Assembly (NCBI GenBank): GCA_900199595.1
Contig: FZRB01000008.1
Span: 1 to 64,000, forward strand
DNA from: Lachnospiraceae bacterium
GTDB taxonomy: Bacteria > Bacillota > Clostridia > Lachnospirales > Lachnospiraceae
Direction: 5' to 3'
Length of the DNA: 64,000 bases
Position 1 is the first letter of the stretch; each line of letters opens with the position of its first letter. The notes below the pieces were generated by a model. It was not told the DNA's origin, ran no database searches, and saw only the letters and a program-made list of their open reading frames with translations. Below, piece by piece: positions 7,586 through 15,263 of this stretch. The translations under genes and the position numbers were made by a program.

Positions 7586-8785
7586 TTATAGAGAACTTAC
7601 CCTCTTCATCTCTTCCTTTGCATCATCCACACTTACATGAGTGTAGACATTTAGCGTAACACTGATGTCTGAGTGTCCCATTATATACTGAAGAGTTTTG
7701 GGATTCATACCTGACTTTGCCATCTTGCTGCAGAAGGTATGTCTGCATACATGAGGGGTAACACGTGGCATTTGAATTTTGTAAATGCTGTTGTATTTTT
7801 CCCTAATGTGCTGCATATACTTTTCCCAGTGAAGTGAAACCATCGGCATATCATTCTTATCAAGACAAAGAAAACCGACAACACCATCAATCATAGGCTC
7901 AACCCTTGGCGTTTCCCTATTCTTAATGATATTCTTGAAGCAGTCTGCTACCTCAGGAGTCATGGGAACAAATCTGTTACCACATTCCGTCTTAGGTTTC
8001 TCAATAATGTACTGCATATCACTGCCACGCTGAAGCTGCCTCTCCACTCGTATTGTCATATCTTTGAAATTGATATCTGACTTAGTCAAACCGCAGAATT
8101 CCGAAATACGAAGACCAGTATTTAATAAGATATAAATTGCATCATAGTATCTGCAAAAATGCCTGTCTTCTTTTATGAATTTCAGAAGGTTCCTTTCCTG
8201 CTCCCTGGTAATTGCCTCTCTGGTAACACTATCATTTACAATTACAGAAGAAAGTTCAAAGTCAAATGGATTCTTACGGATCAAATCATCCTCAAGAGCC
8301 ATACGGAAGGCAGGCCTCAGTACACCTCTTATAGTATGGATGGAACTATAGCTTCTACCATCCACCTGCTGAAGCTTTATCAGCCATGCTTTTGCATCTG
8401 AAAGCTTTACTGTATCAATTCTCCTACTGCCCATGCTATCCTTTTTTAGTATGTTGATTACTGTTTTATAACCGGTTCTTGTACTCTTTCTCACTCCAGT
8501 CTTAAGTGATACATACCTTTCACATAGGGATAAGACAGTATAATGACCGCCCTCAGGTATTATCTCATCAAAAAGATCCTGTTCTACCTGACGCTCTTTT
8601 TCTCTAAGAGACAAATCTCTTTTCTTACCTTTAGGTGTAGGATCATTCTTATCAAGTCTCCAGCTATAGACACATTTTCTCTCTCCTCTTAAATCTCTAT
8701 AGGAGAATCTGTATCTTCCATCACTCTGCTGAAATTCTCCATCATGCAATATTCTGTTTTTGTTATCTCTCCTTTTTTCGCTCAT
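7586..8785 (-). CDS. int: Tn916-type tyrosine integrase
   Basis: 399 residues, close to the 405 of Tn916 Int, and sharing its N-terminal MSEKRRDN start with an arm-binding domain (about 1-75), a SAM-like core-binding domain (about 85-170) and a catalytic domain (about 185-395). Catalytic residues visible are Arg in TGLRISE, the HVCRH box, the GHSDI His and the final Tyr in LNVYTHVS. It carries out site-specific integration and, with Xis, excision of the element. It is the leftmost element gene and ends next to attL. Confidence 0.95.
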   Translation of the reverse strand: MSEKRRDNKNRILHDGEFQQSDGRYRFSYRDLRGERKCVYSWRLDKNDPTPKGKKRDLSLREKERQVEQDLFDEIIPEGGHYTVLSLCERYVSLKTGVRKSTRTGYKTVINILKKDSMGSRRIDTVKLSDAKAWLIKLQQVDGRSYSSIHTIRGVLRPAFRMALEDDLIRKNPFDFELSSVIVNDSVTREAITREQERNLLKFIKEDRHFCRYYDAIYILLNTGLRISEFCGLTKSDINFKDMTIRVERQLQRGSDMQYIIEKPKTECGNRFVPMTPEVADCFKNIIKNRETPRVEPMIDGVVGFLCLDKNDMPMVSLHWEKYMQHIREKYNSIYKIQMPRVTPHVCRHTFCSKMAKSGMNPKTLQYIMGHSDISVTLNVYTHVSVDDAKEEMKRVSSL

Positions 8786-8904
8786 AAATTCCTCTCTTTC
8801 TTATAGATAAGAAGAGAGTTCAAATCCATGTCCTATCTTAACACAGTTTAAACTCTCTCGTATAATTATTTTCATTTATTTTTCCTTAATTTCTGAAGCC
8901 CTCT

Positions 8905-9123
8905 TTATATGCATGTCGCATTATCCAAGAAGGTTTCAAATTGTCTTCGCTTAAACAACACCCTATTGCCATTCATGATGATAAAGTCTGAATTCAGATT
9001 CTCTTCTGCAATACTACGAAGTTTCTTCTCACCTATATGGTAGTATTCAGCTGCTTCTGTTATCGTTAAGACATATCTTTTCCATGGCGGGATTGCTTCA
9101 TTCTTAGATTCTTCATAACCCAT
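8905..9123 (-). CDS. xis: Excisionase (Tn916 Xis-like winged helix)
   Basis: 72 residues, similar in size and pattern to Tn916 Xis (67): a PPWKRYVLTITEAAEYY helix-turn-helix, the MNGNRVLFKRRQFE wing and a hydrophobic C-terminus. It bends attachment-site DNA to promote excision by Int. The start follows GGGGGCTGAGTGT and overlaps the end of a small upstream ORF, giving an operon small ORF-xis-int. Confidence 0.92.
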   Translation of the reverse strand: MGYEESKNEAIPPWKRYVLTITEAAEYYHIGEKKLRSIAEENLNSDFIIMNGNRVLFKRRQFETFLDNATCI

Positions 9124-9127
9124 ACAC

Positions 9128-9241
9128 TCAGCCCCCTTTGCAGTCTCTTCTTCTCAGCGTTATCAAGGGAAAGATAAACTTTTTAGCTTCCACTCGTAGG
9201 TTATGTCGGCAGCATTCCTGCTGCATCGTGCCCTTACTCAT
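9128..9241 (-). CDS. Small ORF preceding xis (37 residues)
   Basis: An ATG at 9241 with a strong AAGGAG ribosome binding site opens a 37-codon frame (starting MSKGTMQQECC, ending RRRDCKGG) that stops 5 bp before the xis start. It is basic and Cys-containing. I do not recognise a family; position and spacing suggest either an element regulatory peptide or a leader ORF controlling xis-int translation. Confidence 0.55.
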   Translation of the reverse strand: MSKGTMQQECCRHNLRVEAKKFIFPLITLRRRDCKGG

Positions 9242-9253
9242 ATCAACTCCTTA

Positions 9254-9520
9254 CCTTCTAGATTTTTTTAGAAGGGCATCCACGTTTCATCTGTTAGAAT
9301 TGATACTTTCCGGTACACCGGGCTGCTCCTGCTCGAGCTGTACCCAACTTTACGTGACTTCTTATTCTCCGCTCTTTCCAAAGGATTAATCACTTTTATC
9401 CTTCAGCTGTCATGGCAGAGTGGACTTCCACACCTACAGCTTATGATCCCGTTTCCGAGATATTTGTAAATTGTTAAAATGTTTTCATTTTCTGTAACCT
9501 CCTTCGATGTTACGTGGTAT
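9254..9520 (-). promoter_or_regulatory. Structured untranslated leader of the small ORF-xis-int operon
   Basis: No longer ORF is convincing here. Inverted repeats are present at 9254-9275 (CCTTCTA/TAGAAGG, ending beside the AAGGAG of the small ORF) and 9312-9344 (GGTACA/TGTACC with inner GCTC/GAGC). A strong GGAGG precedes a four-codon MKTF ORF near 9460-9500. The arrangement suggests post-transcriptional control of excision genes. Confidence 0.4.
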
Positions 9521-9532
9521 ACTTGCCTTAAA

Positions 9533-9582
9533 TGATTTCAAAATCATTTGAGACTGTAGCCGTTTTTTTGATTCCGGCTACA
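9533..9582. other. Two inverted repeats in the divergent control region
   Basis: AAATGATTT/AAATCATTT (about 9533-9551) and TGTAGCCG/CGGCTACA (9555-9582, 12-nt loop) lie between the minus-strand xis-int operon and the plus-strand STAND gene. They may be an operator or a bidirectional RNA structure. Confidence 0.4.
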
Positions 9583-9625
9583 CTTGTTATGATCAAATGA
9601 TACTAATGATTTAGGGATTAAAACA

Positions 9626-9675
9626 TTGACGCCTAGTTGACCAAAAGTTGACATAGAAAAGAAATAGATTAGATA
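9626..9675 (+). promoter_or_regulatory. Promoter region of the STAND gene with three phased TTGAC boxes
   Basis: TTGACG (9626), TTGACC (9637) and TTGACA (9648) repeat every 11 bp, i.e. once per helical turn. The last has a weak -10 candidate TAGATA 16 bp downstream. Either one is a -35 box and the others mimic it, or they are a phased operator array. Confidence 0.45.
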
Positions 9676-9687
9676 CGGAGAACTGAG

Positions 9688-12027
9688 ATGCGTAACAGGT
9701 TAACTTTCCCTGAAGTGATTCAGGTACTTCTTGAATATAAAAATAAAACATATACTCAGAACCAATTGATAAGAGATCTTTTTTCATCATGCCTAAAAAC
9801 ATCAGCAAGTAACGCTGATGAGGCTGTCGAAGATAATATAAAATTCAGTAGATGGGTAAAGGGAGAACGTCCAATCCCACAGGATATTCTTGATAAATAT
9901 CAGGAGCCCAACGGAATTAAAGATATGGAATGTGATATTGAGGATCTTATAATCCCAAATCTGATAAATGTATCTGGCGCTAAAGAGAAAATAATAAGTC
10001 TAGTTAAGAACAGTATTGATGTTATAGGACAAGAAAAAGCAGATGAGTTAACATCCGAATCAGATGATGCCGCATTCATTACCTCCGTTATAAGATACTC
10101 TATATATAACAGTCACGATAATGCTTCTCTTCTGTCACCAATGCTAACAGATACACTTCTTAGTAATAGACTCCCATCCGTAGCCGATGGATTTGTCGGC
10201 AGAAAACAGGAAGAGAAAATATGCAGCAAGAAGCTTAACGATCAAGGGATACTTTTTGTAGGTGGAATTGCCGGAATAGGTAAAAGTGAATTTGCAAAAT
10301 ACTTCGCAGATAAGAATAGAAAGAAATATACCAATATAATATATATTTACTACTCAGGCAATCTGAAGCAGGATATAACAAATATGGTATTCAGCAATGA
10401 TAAATCAGATATGACAAGTGAAGAACTTTTTAATACTCATTATAAGACGCTTCAAGAGCTTTATGAGGACAGTCTGATAATACTTGATAATTTCAATGTA
10501 CTCCCAAAAGAGGAACCATTTTTCAAAGAATTCAGAAACAATAGATTCCATCTACTAATAACAACAAGATGCAACCTAAAGCTTGCAGATGAGCGAAAGG
10601 AAGAAATACTTACTCTTAATCTTGAAAAGGAACTAATTCCTCTCTTTATCTCAAACTGTCCTTCTGCCAAGGAAGAAAAAGAAAATGTGAAAGAGATCAT
10701 TAATACTGTCCATTCGCATACTCTCACAGTAATTCTCGCTTCTCTTACACTTGCTGAAAGCGGCCTAGAGCCGGAAGACTTATTATATGAATTAAAAACA
10801 AATGGATTAGATACGCCTGATGCAGAATCCGTTGATATTTATAAGGATGGAGAATATGCAGAAGGCATAATGATAGAACACTTAAAAACTCTACTCAGCA
10901 TTAATAAACTGACTGAGGAAGAAACCCTTATTATGAGATGCATGGCTCTTCTTCCTTCATCCGGAGTTCTTAAGCAGCATTTTAAGGAATGGATGAAGTT
11001 AGATAACCTTGAACCGGTTATCAAGCTTGTTAAACATGGTCTAATTCAGGACGATGCAGAAAACCGGATGTTCAGTCTTCATCCACTAATAAGAGATGTT
11101 GTAATAAGCACTATGGAACCATCCATAAGTAACTGCCGTCTTATAATGGATAGTCTCCATCTCGTATCTCTAGTTCATGGCATGGAGTATGCTCGACCTA
11201 TTAATGCAATTAACTGCCAGTTATCTGTTATGGAAAATATAATAATAGACGATATACCTGCATATCTTATGTATTTACAGGATTTATTTCCACATCTCGA
11301 AAAATACAGGTACACCGAAGAGCTATCAAAGCTTGTAGCTAGAATAGAAAAAATAATGATGGATGGAAAGATTGATACACCTTGTGACAGAGCACTTCTA
11401 TTTGATTATAAAGCTCATCTTTTTATAGAAAAAAAGGATTATGATAACGCCATAAAGAGACAATCAAAGGCTATTAGCATTATGGAGAAGCTAAAGACTC
11501 CTGATGCAACAATGCGTGAAATGAGTCTTCTGTCAAACATTTACTGCAACATTTCCAGTACTTACCTTTATAAAAAGAAGTTGGACATTGCTACAGATTA
11601 TTTAAAGAAGGCATTTGAACTTAGAAAAGAATACGAACACCTGGGACTTATGGAGTCTCACGATCTGCTTGTGCAAATGATGAACCTCGTAGAATTATCT
11701 ATTTTCGCAAAAGACTATACCAACGCAAGAGAAATACTAGACTTCTATGAGAATATAATTACCGAATACCTAGGTACAGATACCTTTGATTACGCTAGAT
11801 GCCAACTGATGCATGGTGTAATTGATTTGCAAACGAGAAAATATAAAGAATCAGAAAAACATTTAGATACAGCTGAAGAAATGATTGCTCGTATTATGGG
11901 AAATGATTCAGTATATCTAAGAGAAGTATATGCAATAAAGTCTAAACTTCACCGCCAACTAGGAAGGATAGATTTGGCAGCTGAGTATGCCAATAAATAC
12001 AGAGAAATAGCCAAAAATCACCCTTGA
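9688..12027 (+). CDS. STAND (NB-ARC-like) NTPase with C-terminal TPR-like repeats
   Basis: A 779-residue multidomain protein. Residues 1-150 form an N-terminal domain of unknown type that may be the effector or sensor. Residues about 165-400 are a STAND NTPase with Walker A GIAGIGKSE (193-201), a Walker B-like SLIILDNF and the sensor strand LLITTRC. A winged-helix-like region follows and residues about 560-779 are helical TPR-like repeats (YDNAIKRQSKAISIMEK and similar). STAND proteins oligomerise on ligand binding; many mobile ones act in phage defence or transcription control. GGAG 7 bp before ATG supports the start. Divergent from xis-int and followed by DUF3800. Confidence 0.8.
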   Translation: MRNRLTFPEVIQVLLEYKNKTYTQNQLIRDLFSSCLKTSASNADEAVEDNIKFSRWVKGERPIPQDILDKYQEPNGIKDMECDIEDLIIPNLINVSGAKEKIISLVKNSIDVIGQEKADELTSESDDAAFITSVIRYSIYNSHDNASLLSPMLTDTLLSNRLPSVADGFVGRKQEEKICSKKLNDQGILFVGGIAGIGKSEFAKYFADKNRKKYTNIIYIYYSGNLKQDITNMVFSNDKSDMTSEELFNTHYKTLQELYEDSLIILDNFNVLPKEEPFFKEFRNNRFHLLITTRCNLKLADERKEEILTLNLEKELIPLFISNCPSAKEEKENVKEIINTVHSHTLTVILASLTLAESGLEPEDLLYELKTNGLDTPDAESVDIYKDGEYAEGIMIEHLKTLLSINKLTEEETLIMRCMALLPSSGVLKQHFKEWMKLDNLEPVIKLVKHGLIQDDAENRMFSLHPLIRDVVISTMEPSISNCRLIMDSLHLVSLVHGMEYARPINAINCQLSVMENIIIDDIPAYLMYLQDLFPHLEKYRYTEELSKLVARIEKIMMDGKIDTPCDRALLFDYKAHLFIEKKDYDNAIKRQSKAISIMEKLKTPDATMREMSLLSNIYCNISSTYLYKKKLDIATDYLKKAFELRKEYEHLGLMESHDLLVQMMNLVELSIFAKDYTNAREILDFYENIITEYLGTDTFDYARCQLMHGVIDLQTRKYKESEKHLDTAEEMIARIMGNDSVYLREVYAIKSKLHRQLGRIDLAAEYANKYREIAKNHP

Positions 12028-12055
12028 CTATAACCCATTTTCATTGTACTATAAT
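12024..12055 (+). promoter_or_regulatory. Promoter of the DUF3800 transcript
   Basis: TTGACT (12024-12029) overlaps the stop codon of the STAND gene. TACTAT lies 17 bp downstream (12047-12052) and TATAAT at 12050-12055. The next gene thus has its own promoter rather than simple readthrough. Confidence 0.55.
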
Positions 12056-12060
12056 TGTAA

Positions 12061-12136
12061 TATCAGCTATGCTGATAGGGGCTGACCGAAAGGTCCGGGT
12101 CCACCGACAGGCGCTGGGAACCGGCGCCATTTTTTT
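12061..12136 (+). ncRNA. Compact structured RNA leader upstream of DUF3800
   Basis: Three hairpins in 76 nt: TATCAGC-TAT-GCTGATA (12061-12077), GACC-GAAA-GGTC with a GNRA tetraloop (12084-12095), and an 8-bp G+C-rich stem with GAA loop (12110-12128) followed by seven T, i.e. an intrinsic terminator. The terminator lies before the DUF3800 ribosome binding site, so the RNA is either a short independent transcript or an attenuating leader. Several families of conserved RNA motifs upstream of DUF3800 genes have been reported (the DUF3800 motifs); membership is inferred from position and structure only. Confidence 0.65.
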
Positions 12137-12158
12137 GTCTTAAGGAGAAGAAATATAC

Positions 12159-12848
12159 ATGCCACCAAAAACACCTAAAATACTTAGTTGTTTCATAGAT
12201 GAAACTGGAGATTTCGGAGAATACGATCCTCATTGTCCTTACTACATGGTTACTGCAGTTCTTCATGATCAGGATATATCTATTGAGGATCAATTAAATG
12301 GACTAGAACGATATTTATCCGACTTAGGATATCCCCATCATGCTATACATGCAGGTCCTCTTGTCAGGAGAGAATCAGATTATGAAGATTTGACCATGGA
12401 AGATAGAAAGAAAATGTTCAATCTTCTATTCAACTTTACCAGAAAACTACCGATACATTTTTTCTGTGCCAAAGTAAAAAAATCCGAATGTAAAGATGCT
12501 GATGAACTTGATGCAAAACTAACAAAGGCAATTAAAGCAGAAATAATGAAATCCGAAGAATACTGGAATTCATTTGATAAAATCATCATTTATTATGATA
12601 ACGGCCAAAAAGCATTAAAGCGTGTATTAAACATAACTTTTAATAGTCTATTCTCTGATGTCGAGGTAAGAAAGGTAACACCTGCAGATTATAGACTTTT
12701 TCAAGTTGCAGATCTCATATGTACACTTGAACTGACACTTTCAAAAATTGAGCTCGGATTATTTTCTAAAACAGAGGACGCCTTTTTCCATGGTTCGCAT
12801 GAATTCAAGAAAGAATACTGGAGAAAAATCAAAGCGAAAGAAATATAA
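12159..12848 (+). CDS. DUF3800 domain protein
   Basis: 229 residues, full length for DUF3800. The N-terminal FIDETGDFG motif, the IIYYDNGQK strand and the late VADLICTLE segment carry the conserved acidic residues of this RNase H-fold-like family, so a nuclease activity is predicted but not established. AAGGAG precedes the ATG at 11 bp. It sits behind a structured RNA with its own terminator, an association known for this family, and lies convergent with the zinc-ribbon cluster. Confidence 0.85.
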   Translation: MPPKTPKILSCFIDETGDFGEYDPHCPYYMVTAVLHDQDISIEDQLNGLERYLSDLGYPHHAIHAGPLVRRESDYEDLTMEDRKKMFNLLFNFTRKLPIHFFCAKVKKSECKDADELDAKLTKAIKAEIMKSEEYWNSFDKIIIYYDNGQKALKRVLNITFNSLFSDVEVRKVTPADYRLFQVADLICTLELTLSKIELGLFSKTEDAFFHGSHEFKKEYWRKIKAKEI

Positions 12849-12875
12849 ACAAACATCTATTTTTCGACATACAAT

Positions 12876-12928
12876 AAAAAAAGCGTTAAGGCATCCATGA
12901 GAATTTCAACTCACAGACGCCTTAACGC
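12876..12928 (-). terminator. Terminator of the ubiquitin-like cluster
   Basis: GCGTTAAGGC (12883-12892) pairs perfectly with GCCTTAACGC (12919-12928); on the minus strand it is followed by seven T. It lies 26 bp after the last gene of the cluster and 35 bp after the convergent DUF3800 gene. Confidence 0.85.
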
Positions 12929-12953
12929 CAATTTATATCATTATTCAGTTACT

Positions 12954-13796
12954 CTACTTACTATCTATATACTTTGCAACTTCCATTTGAGCTTCATACA
13001 AATCATAAGAAAACTCCTTAAAATCTTCTAACTTGCTGTTAAAATCATCTGTATTATATACTTTTCCTGTAGGCAAACTATCTATTGCACTTTTAATTTT
13101 CTTTTTCAGCGATTGTAACTCCTTATAATCCCCACATGAATCATAAGCATCATTCAAACTGTCTTTTGCCGTATCCATTTTCGATAGATTAGAATTATAT
13201 GAATTTATAGGATCACTAGAGTTATTTAAACTCTCCAAAAAATCATCAGTATTATCAGAAGCATCCCATAGCGCATCATTAATACTACTATAAACAGAAT
13301 CTAAATCTTGCTTATCATTCTGAGACTTTTTATTTTTATCATTCTTATCAGAGTTTTCACTACTTAGATCCAACATAGCAATCTTATTATTTGCCGTTAC
13401 CAATACATCATGATTGGTAACAAGCGCTTTATCTTCTTCTGACAGAGCTGCATAAAGATTATTGAGTTTCTCAATATCCTCCTTATCATCTATAGTTATT
13501 TCTCCTAAGCTATCAATAGCAGCTATGATTTCTTCTACTTCTGAGTTTCTTTCTTCTTCCTTTTCCTGAGTTGTACTTTTATCATTGAAAGATTTATAAA
13601 TCATTACAGATCCCACAGAGATAGCACCCACTAATACAACTAAAACTGTTATGATGATAATAATTCTACTTGCCTTTTTGTTCTTTTTATTTACATTGAT
13701 TTTATTTTTTGAATTTATGACATATCCACAGCCGATACAACGCTCTGCTTTATCCGATATATCTTTTCCACATTCCGGACATTTAATTAATGCCAT
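12954..13796 (-). CDS. Zinc-ribbon, single-pass membrane protein with helical extracytoplasmic region
   Basis: 280 residues from an ATG preceded by GGGAGGTGACT. An N-terminal zinc ribbon CPECGKDISDKAERCIGCG (4-22) is followed by a Lys/Asn-rich linker, one transmembrane helix (about 43-65) and a long, charged, Ser/Asp/Asn-rich helical region predicted to lie outside. The zinc ribbon is near-identical to those of two other proteins in this cluster, which ties it to the system although no enzymatic motif is visible. Last gene of the cluster, before a terminator. Confidence 0.75.
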   Translation of the reverse strand: MALIKCPECGKDISDKAERCIGCGYVINSKNKINVNKKNKKASRIIIIITVLVVLVGAISVGSVMIYKSFNDKSTTQEKEEERNSEVEEIIAAIDSLGEITIDDKEDIEKLNNLYAALSEEDKALVTNHDVLVTANNKIAMLDLSSENSDKNDKNKKSQNDKQDLDSVYSSINDALWDASDNTDDFLESLNNSSDPINSYNSNLSKMDTAKDSLNDAYDSCGDYKELQSLKKKIKSAIDSLPTGKVYNTDDFNSKLEDFKEFSYDLYEAQMEVAKYIDSK

Positions 13797-13857
13797 AGTC
13801 ACCTCCCACTTTATTGGTTCACAGCTAATTAACGGCAATAAATACACCAGTTATATT

Positions 13858-14274
13858 CTATTTTCCTTCATGCCATTCAACACAATTTGCCCAATGTTTT
13901 GCACAATAATGATCAGATCCTTTTCCATATGATGCATACTCACAGTACAATCCATCTTTTCCGCATATAGCACACTTTAATTCCCCTCCACACATTGAAC
14001 AGTATTCTTTTGATGAACTAGATGTTTTGGAAGAACTCGATGAACTGTTTCCAGAGTTCGAACACATTGTCATAGTAAAAACCAAAAAAATAATTATTAC
14101 TATTATTAAAACAATTGAGGAACTTGATTTAGCCGCCTTGGAATTACCATTCTGAACGACCATTGAATTATCAATTTTAGAATAATCATCTTTTAGGATT
14201 AATTTACAATGTATGCATTTAGTAGCCTTATCAGAAATTTCTCTTCCACAATTAGGACATTGTATTAATGCCAT
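13858..14274 (-). CDS. Small zinc-ribbon membrane protein with a second Cys/His-rich domain
   Basis: 138 residues; ATG preceded by GGGGGGATTTGAC. N-terminal ribbon CPNCGREISDKATKCIHCK, a transmembrane helix at about 53-72, a Ser-rich linker, then a C-terminal Cys/His-rich domain (CSMCGGELKCAICGKDGLYC and CAKHWANC) that could bind two zinc ions. By topology the ribbon and the Cys/His domain lie on opposite sides of the membrane, unless the hydrophobic segment acts as a re-entrant anchor. Function unknown; cluster membership suggests an adaptor. Confidence 0.7.
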   Translation of the reverse strand: MALIQCPNCGREISDKATKCIHCKLILKDDYSKIDNSMVVQNGNSKAAKSSSSIVLIIVIIIFLVFTMTMCSNSGNSSSSSSKTSSSSKEYCSMCGGELKCAICGKDGLYCEYASYGKGSDHYCAKHWANCVEWHEGK

Positions 14275-14410
14275 GTCAAATCCCCCCTTATTCTCCCGAC
14301 ACAGGAAGTAGCAAGAGTTGACCAAATACTAATTCATCAGCAAATTCTAAGCCATTTGATTAACTCTATACGAAATATCTTATTGATATATTTTTCATTC
14401 ATCCTTTTTT

Positions 14411-15262
14411 TCATTTAATGGTAAAAATAATATATATAAGAGCATAAAACAAAGCAGAAAGAATCGGAATCAAATAAGTTGTACCTCCAACCTTTGCAAT
14501 ATACTGCGCTTTAATAGGTTCCGGAAACTGTTTTCCCTTATTTATCCTTTGTTCAACATCATACATGTAAAAATAATTAGCAAACACACCAACTACAATA
14601 GATATAATCAATTGAAGTAAAATCGAAAACTTTCCTCCTATCAGAGAAAGAATAAAATCTAATCCTAAAATTATTCCCCCTTGCAAATACATCTTTCTAT
14701 ATAAGCACCATAATGGTCCAAACAGAAATGCCATCCAATTCCAGGAATAATACTGTTTAAGATTTTTCAGTTTAGAAAACTCCATCAAATAATATTCCTG
14801 CTTGGTACCTATATAATTCTTTATCTCAGGATCAAAATAATCATTTGTTTTAAAATCTTTCATTACATCTTTTATTTCTGAAGATATTTTTGATGTCACA
14901 TCAGAAACAAGATTCGAAGTTGATGAACCATATTTCATATTGGTTGCCCCAAGGGGCGCTCCACACTTAGTGCAAAAAGAGCTACCAGATTCTATTTTTG
15001 CACCGCATTTAGTACAAAAAAGGTCTACTGCATTATTATAAGAATCCCTTACATCATACTTGGGAGCCGAACTAATTGAATTATCCACTTCAAAAGTTAT
15101 GCCCTGAATAGTACCTTGACACCCAAATGTTGTACACCCTTTATTATCAATCCAACATTCTTTGTGATGTGGCATCTCACATGCACTACATACAACAATA
15201 TCCTCTCCATCAAGAAGTTCAGCCTTACAATATGGACATATTTTACTTATATATTTATTCAT
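14411..15262 (-). CDS. RING-like (prokaryotic RING family 1) zinc protein with membrane domain, candidate E3
   Basis: 283 residues. Residues 6-45 show the binuclear treble-clef pattern of bacterial RING-like domains: CPYCKAELLDGEDIVVC, then CEMPHHKECW and a following Cys-rich turn. A second zinc ribbon (CTKCGAKIESGSSFCTKCG) lies at about 83-101. The C-terminal part (about 160-283) is a DUF2628-like membrane domain with the SWNWMAFLFGPLWCLYRK start and 3-4 helices. ATG is 1 bp after the JAMM peptidase stop, with GGAG inside that gene's last codons, so the two are translationally coupled. RING-like domains in such operons are predicted ligase or adaptor components; E3 activity is inference. Confidence 0.75.
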   Translation of the reverse strand: MNKYISKICPYCKAELLDGEDIVVCSACEMPHHKECWIDNKGCTTFGCQGTIQGITFEVDNSISSAPKYDVRDSYNNAVDLFCTKCGAKIESGSSFCTKCGAPLGATNMKYGSSTSNLVSDVTSKISSEIKDVMKDFKTNDYFDPEIKNYIGTKQEYYLMEFSKLKNLKQYYSWNWMAFLFGPLWCLYRKMYLQGGIILGLDFILSLIGGKFSILLQLIISIVVGVFANYFYMYDVEQRINKGKQFPEPIKAQYIAKVGGTTYLIPILSALFYALIYIIFTIK

Positions 15263-15263
15263 C

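Noticed and set aside
12063-12293. Minus-strand frame over the DUF3800 leader
   Set aside because: It overlaps the structured RNA and the start of DUF3800, lacks a ribosome binding site and reads as low-quality protein.
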